A program made the position numbers and the translations under genes. Positions 51,350 to 52,134 of a stretch of 52,134 nt of DNA are shown here, piece after piece. The stretch comes from an uncultured Erwinia sp. (GTDB lineage Bacteria; Pseudomonadota; Gammaproteobacteria; Enterobacterales; Enterobacteriaceae), in NCBI GenBank assembly GCA_945290265.1, contig CALYQW010000024.1, forward strand, positions 1-52,134, read 5' to 3'. Below the pieces are notes generated by a model, which was given only the letters and a program-made list of their open reading frames with translations, was not told the origin of the DNA and did no database searches. The stretch's first letter is position 1, and each line of letters opens with the position of its first letter.

Positions 51350-51600
51350 TTGACCTTTGGGCGGCATCAGGAACGGAGCCGAGGTGACGACGATTTCCAG
51401 GAAGAGCCGCCAGGACGGCGGCGAAAGGCGTGCTGAGACAGGATGTCGAATCACGCCGGTCCGTCGGGAATTGGCGTGGCCGAGGGAACCTGCGCAGCAG
51501 GCGATGTGACGCCGCAAGCCCGGGTGCAGGGCGGCGGCGACTGGCCGCCCTGCTCGCCAGTCCGCGCAGCGGAATGGTGAAACGTGGTTGACCTGGCTTT
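51350..51600. repeat. 251-bp GC-rich structured direct repeat, copy 2
   Basis: Second copy of the unit at 48885-49135, with all hairpins and the possible pseudoknot at +2465. Just past its right edge it differs from copy 1 by an extra hairpin CTTTCGC-ACA-GCGAAAG (51597-51613). Similarity then resumes (CCCTGG units, TTTAAAAA) to about 51655, directly before glmZ. Copies 1 and 2 bracket the toxin, immunity and DUF4145 genes. Confidence 0.95.
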
Positions 51601-51666
51601 CGCACAGCGAAAGTGCCCTGGCCCTGGCCTTTAAAAAACCAGACTGCGAAGCCAAAGCCAACAGAT

Positions 51667-51865
51667 AAAAAAACACCTGCCCAAAGGCAGGTGAAAAAAT
51701 CAGGTCGGTAAGACAACCGACGGGTACCCGACTCAACGCTTTGCCCTGAAATCCAGTAAAGCCGTAGCGATACTGGCTGGCCGGGCAACAGGTACCATAA
51801 TGGCTCTGCATCATTCCGGGGTTTATGAAGCCGCAGCAAACATAATAAGGGGAATGAGCATCTAC
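51667..51865 (-). ncRNA. glmZ: Small regulatory RNA GlmZ
   Basis: The minus strand from 51865 begins GTAGATGCTCATTCC, matching the start of E. coli GlmZ. The internal segments TCATAAAC-CCGGAATGA and GCAGAGCC are shared. The glmS-pairing region is conserved (GGTTGTCTTACCGACCTG; E. coli TTGTCATACAGACCTG), at plus 51701-51718. It ends in a perfect 8-bp CACCTGCC/GGCAGGTG terminator followed by seven U. At about 199 nt it is close to E. coli (207 nt). GlmZ pairs with the glmS leader with Hfq to raise glucosamine-6-phosphate synthase and is inactivated by RapZ-RNase E. It lies near hemY in E. coli too. Confidence 0.92.
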
Positions 51866-51871
51866 GCGCGC

Positions 51872-51901
51872 ATTCTGGCACAAATGCTACCGGAGTGGCA
51901 A
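51872..51901 (-). promoter_or_regulatory. Candidate sigma70 promoter of glmZ
   Basis: On the minus strand TTGCCA (51896-51901) and CAGAAT (51872-51877) are separated by 18 bp and end 6 nt before the GlmZ start at 51865. No proper sigma54 -24/-12 element was found at the right distance, unlike in some enterobacteria. Confidence 0.45.
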
Positions 51902-51941
51902 AGGGATTCGGGGTTAGCAACGACGCTGGCAGACAGAAAAC

Positions 51942-51967
51942 AAAAAAACCCCGCCGAAGCGGGGTTT
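51942..51967 (-). terminator. Terminator of the leftward tRNA operon
   Basis: AAACCCCGC (51946-51954) and GCGGGGTTT (51959-51967) form a perfect 9-bp stem with a 4-nt loop. A42-A48 gives a strong U-tract on the minus strand. It follows the 3' end of tRNA-Pro by 9 nt. Confidence 0.93.
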
Positions 51968-51976
51968 CTTTAAATG

Positions 51977-52053
51977 TGGTCGGCGAGAGAGGATTCGAAC
52001 CTCCGACCCACTGGTCCCAAACCAGTTGCGCTACCAAGCTGCGCTACTCGCCG
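51977..52053 (-). tRNA. proM: tRNA-Pro(UGG)
   Basis: This 77-nt tRNA on the minus strand has the CGGCGAG/CTCGCCG acceptor stem, anticodon TGG in loop TTTGGGA, T-arm GGTTCGAATCC and an encoded CCA. It corresponds to E. coli proM, the last tRNA of the argX-hisR-leuT-proM operon. Confidence 0.97.
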
Positions 52054-52079
52054 AAATACTGCATCACCTGCTGATTTTG

Positions 52080-52134
52080 TGGTGCGAAGAGAGGGACTTG
52101 AACCCTCACGTCCGTTAAGACACTAACACCTGAA
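52080..52134 (-). tRNA. leuT: tRNA-Leu(CAG), 5' part outside the window
   Basis: The minus strand shows the 3' two thirds of a class II tRNA: anticodon CAG, the long variable arm (TGTCTTAACGGACG), T-arm GGTTCAAGTCC and an encoded CCA. It corresponds to leuT of the argX-hisR-leuT-proM operon and is cut by the window edge. Confidence 0.95.

Noticed and set aside
51866-51940. Sigma54 promoter and GlrR sites for glmZ
   Set aside because: No TGGCAC-N5-TTGC at the right distance and no TGTC-N10-GACA pair; a sigma70 pair fits better.
51800-51973. A plus-strand ORF of 57 codons between repeat copy 2 and the tRNA
   Set aside because: It is antisense to the GlmZ 5' region and its promoter, and runs through the tRNA terminator. 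The minus-strand match to GlmZ explains the sequence.
48865-51976. tRNA-anchored integrative element with att duplication
   Set aside because: The 3' end of tRNA-Pro is not repeated on the hemY side and no integrase is present.
51195-52037. Long minus-strand ORFs across repeat copy 2 (also 51272-51883, and 48571-49218 over copy 1)
   Set aside because: They run through the 3' end of other genes, GlmZ and the repeat. The GC-rich repeat is open in two minus-strand frames at once, which is a composition effect.

Overview
The window is a 52-kb chromosomal segment of an enterobacterium. Protein sequences, lengths and gene order follow the Escherichia coli 84-86 min region (rrnA-hemG to hemY-glmZ-proM-leuT). 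Departures from E. coli, such as loss of yigM, rhtC, yigFG, cyaY and aslAB, and an intrusive glpT, suggest Erwiniaceae, most likely Erwinia or a close relative. The genus is inferred from overall resemblance, not from a search.

Layout, left to right: (1) the edge carries a leftward rRNA-type P1 promoter; (2) pepQ-yigZ-trkH-hemG leftward (peptidase, IMPACT protein, K+ uptake, heme synthesis); (3) fadBA rightward behind a perfect FadR-type operator (fatty-acid oxidation); (4) ubiD-fre leftward and rfaH rightward; (5) the leftward block ubiE-ubiJ-ubiB-tatA-tatB-tatC-tatD (ubiquinone synthesis and twin-arginine export), followed by rmuC and udp; (6) dlhH, then the divergent metE/metR pair with three tandem MetJ boxes; (7) an insertion between metR and yigL holding a DUF1456 gene, a solitary glpT and two AT-rich winged-helix regulators; (8) yigL, pldB, rhtB, recQ, pldA, yigI, rarD and corA, the last with a promoter, an 18-codon leader peptide and a leader hairpin; (9) uvrD-yigB-xerC-yigA-dapF-lptM and cyaA leftward; (10) hemC-hemD-hemX-hemY rightward.

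The unusual part lies between the hemY terminator (about 48870) and the small RNA gene glmZ (51667-51865). Two direct repeats of 251 bp, identical by eye, 2465 bp apart and in the same orientation, bracket a low-GC cassette. The cassette holds a tiny hydrophobic ORF overlapping the next start by ATGA; an RNase A-like polymorphic toxin gene of about 271 codons whose frame is broken at two A7 tracts; an intact CdiI-type immunity gene; and a zinc-ribbon DUF4145 protein. The second A7 tract is an in-phase A AAA AAA heptamer preceded by a Shine-Dalgarno-like AAGGA, and the toxin residues downstream, including the terminal TAY motif, lie in the -1 frame. The repeat folds into several perfect hairpins and a possible pseudoknot and is flanked by hexanucleotide tracts. 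The cassette is followed by glmZ, tRNA-Pro(UGG) and a partial tRNA-Leu(CAG), all on the minus strand.

Most other genes are housekeeping and intact. Reading starts were moved inward where a Shine-Dalgarno sequence or the known family length supported it (fadB, tatD, tatA, yigL, pldB, rhtB, recQ, pldA, rarD, uvrD, dapF, lptM and both winged-helix regulators).
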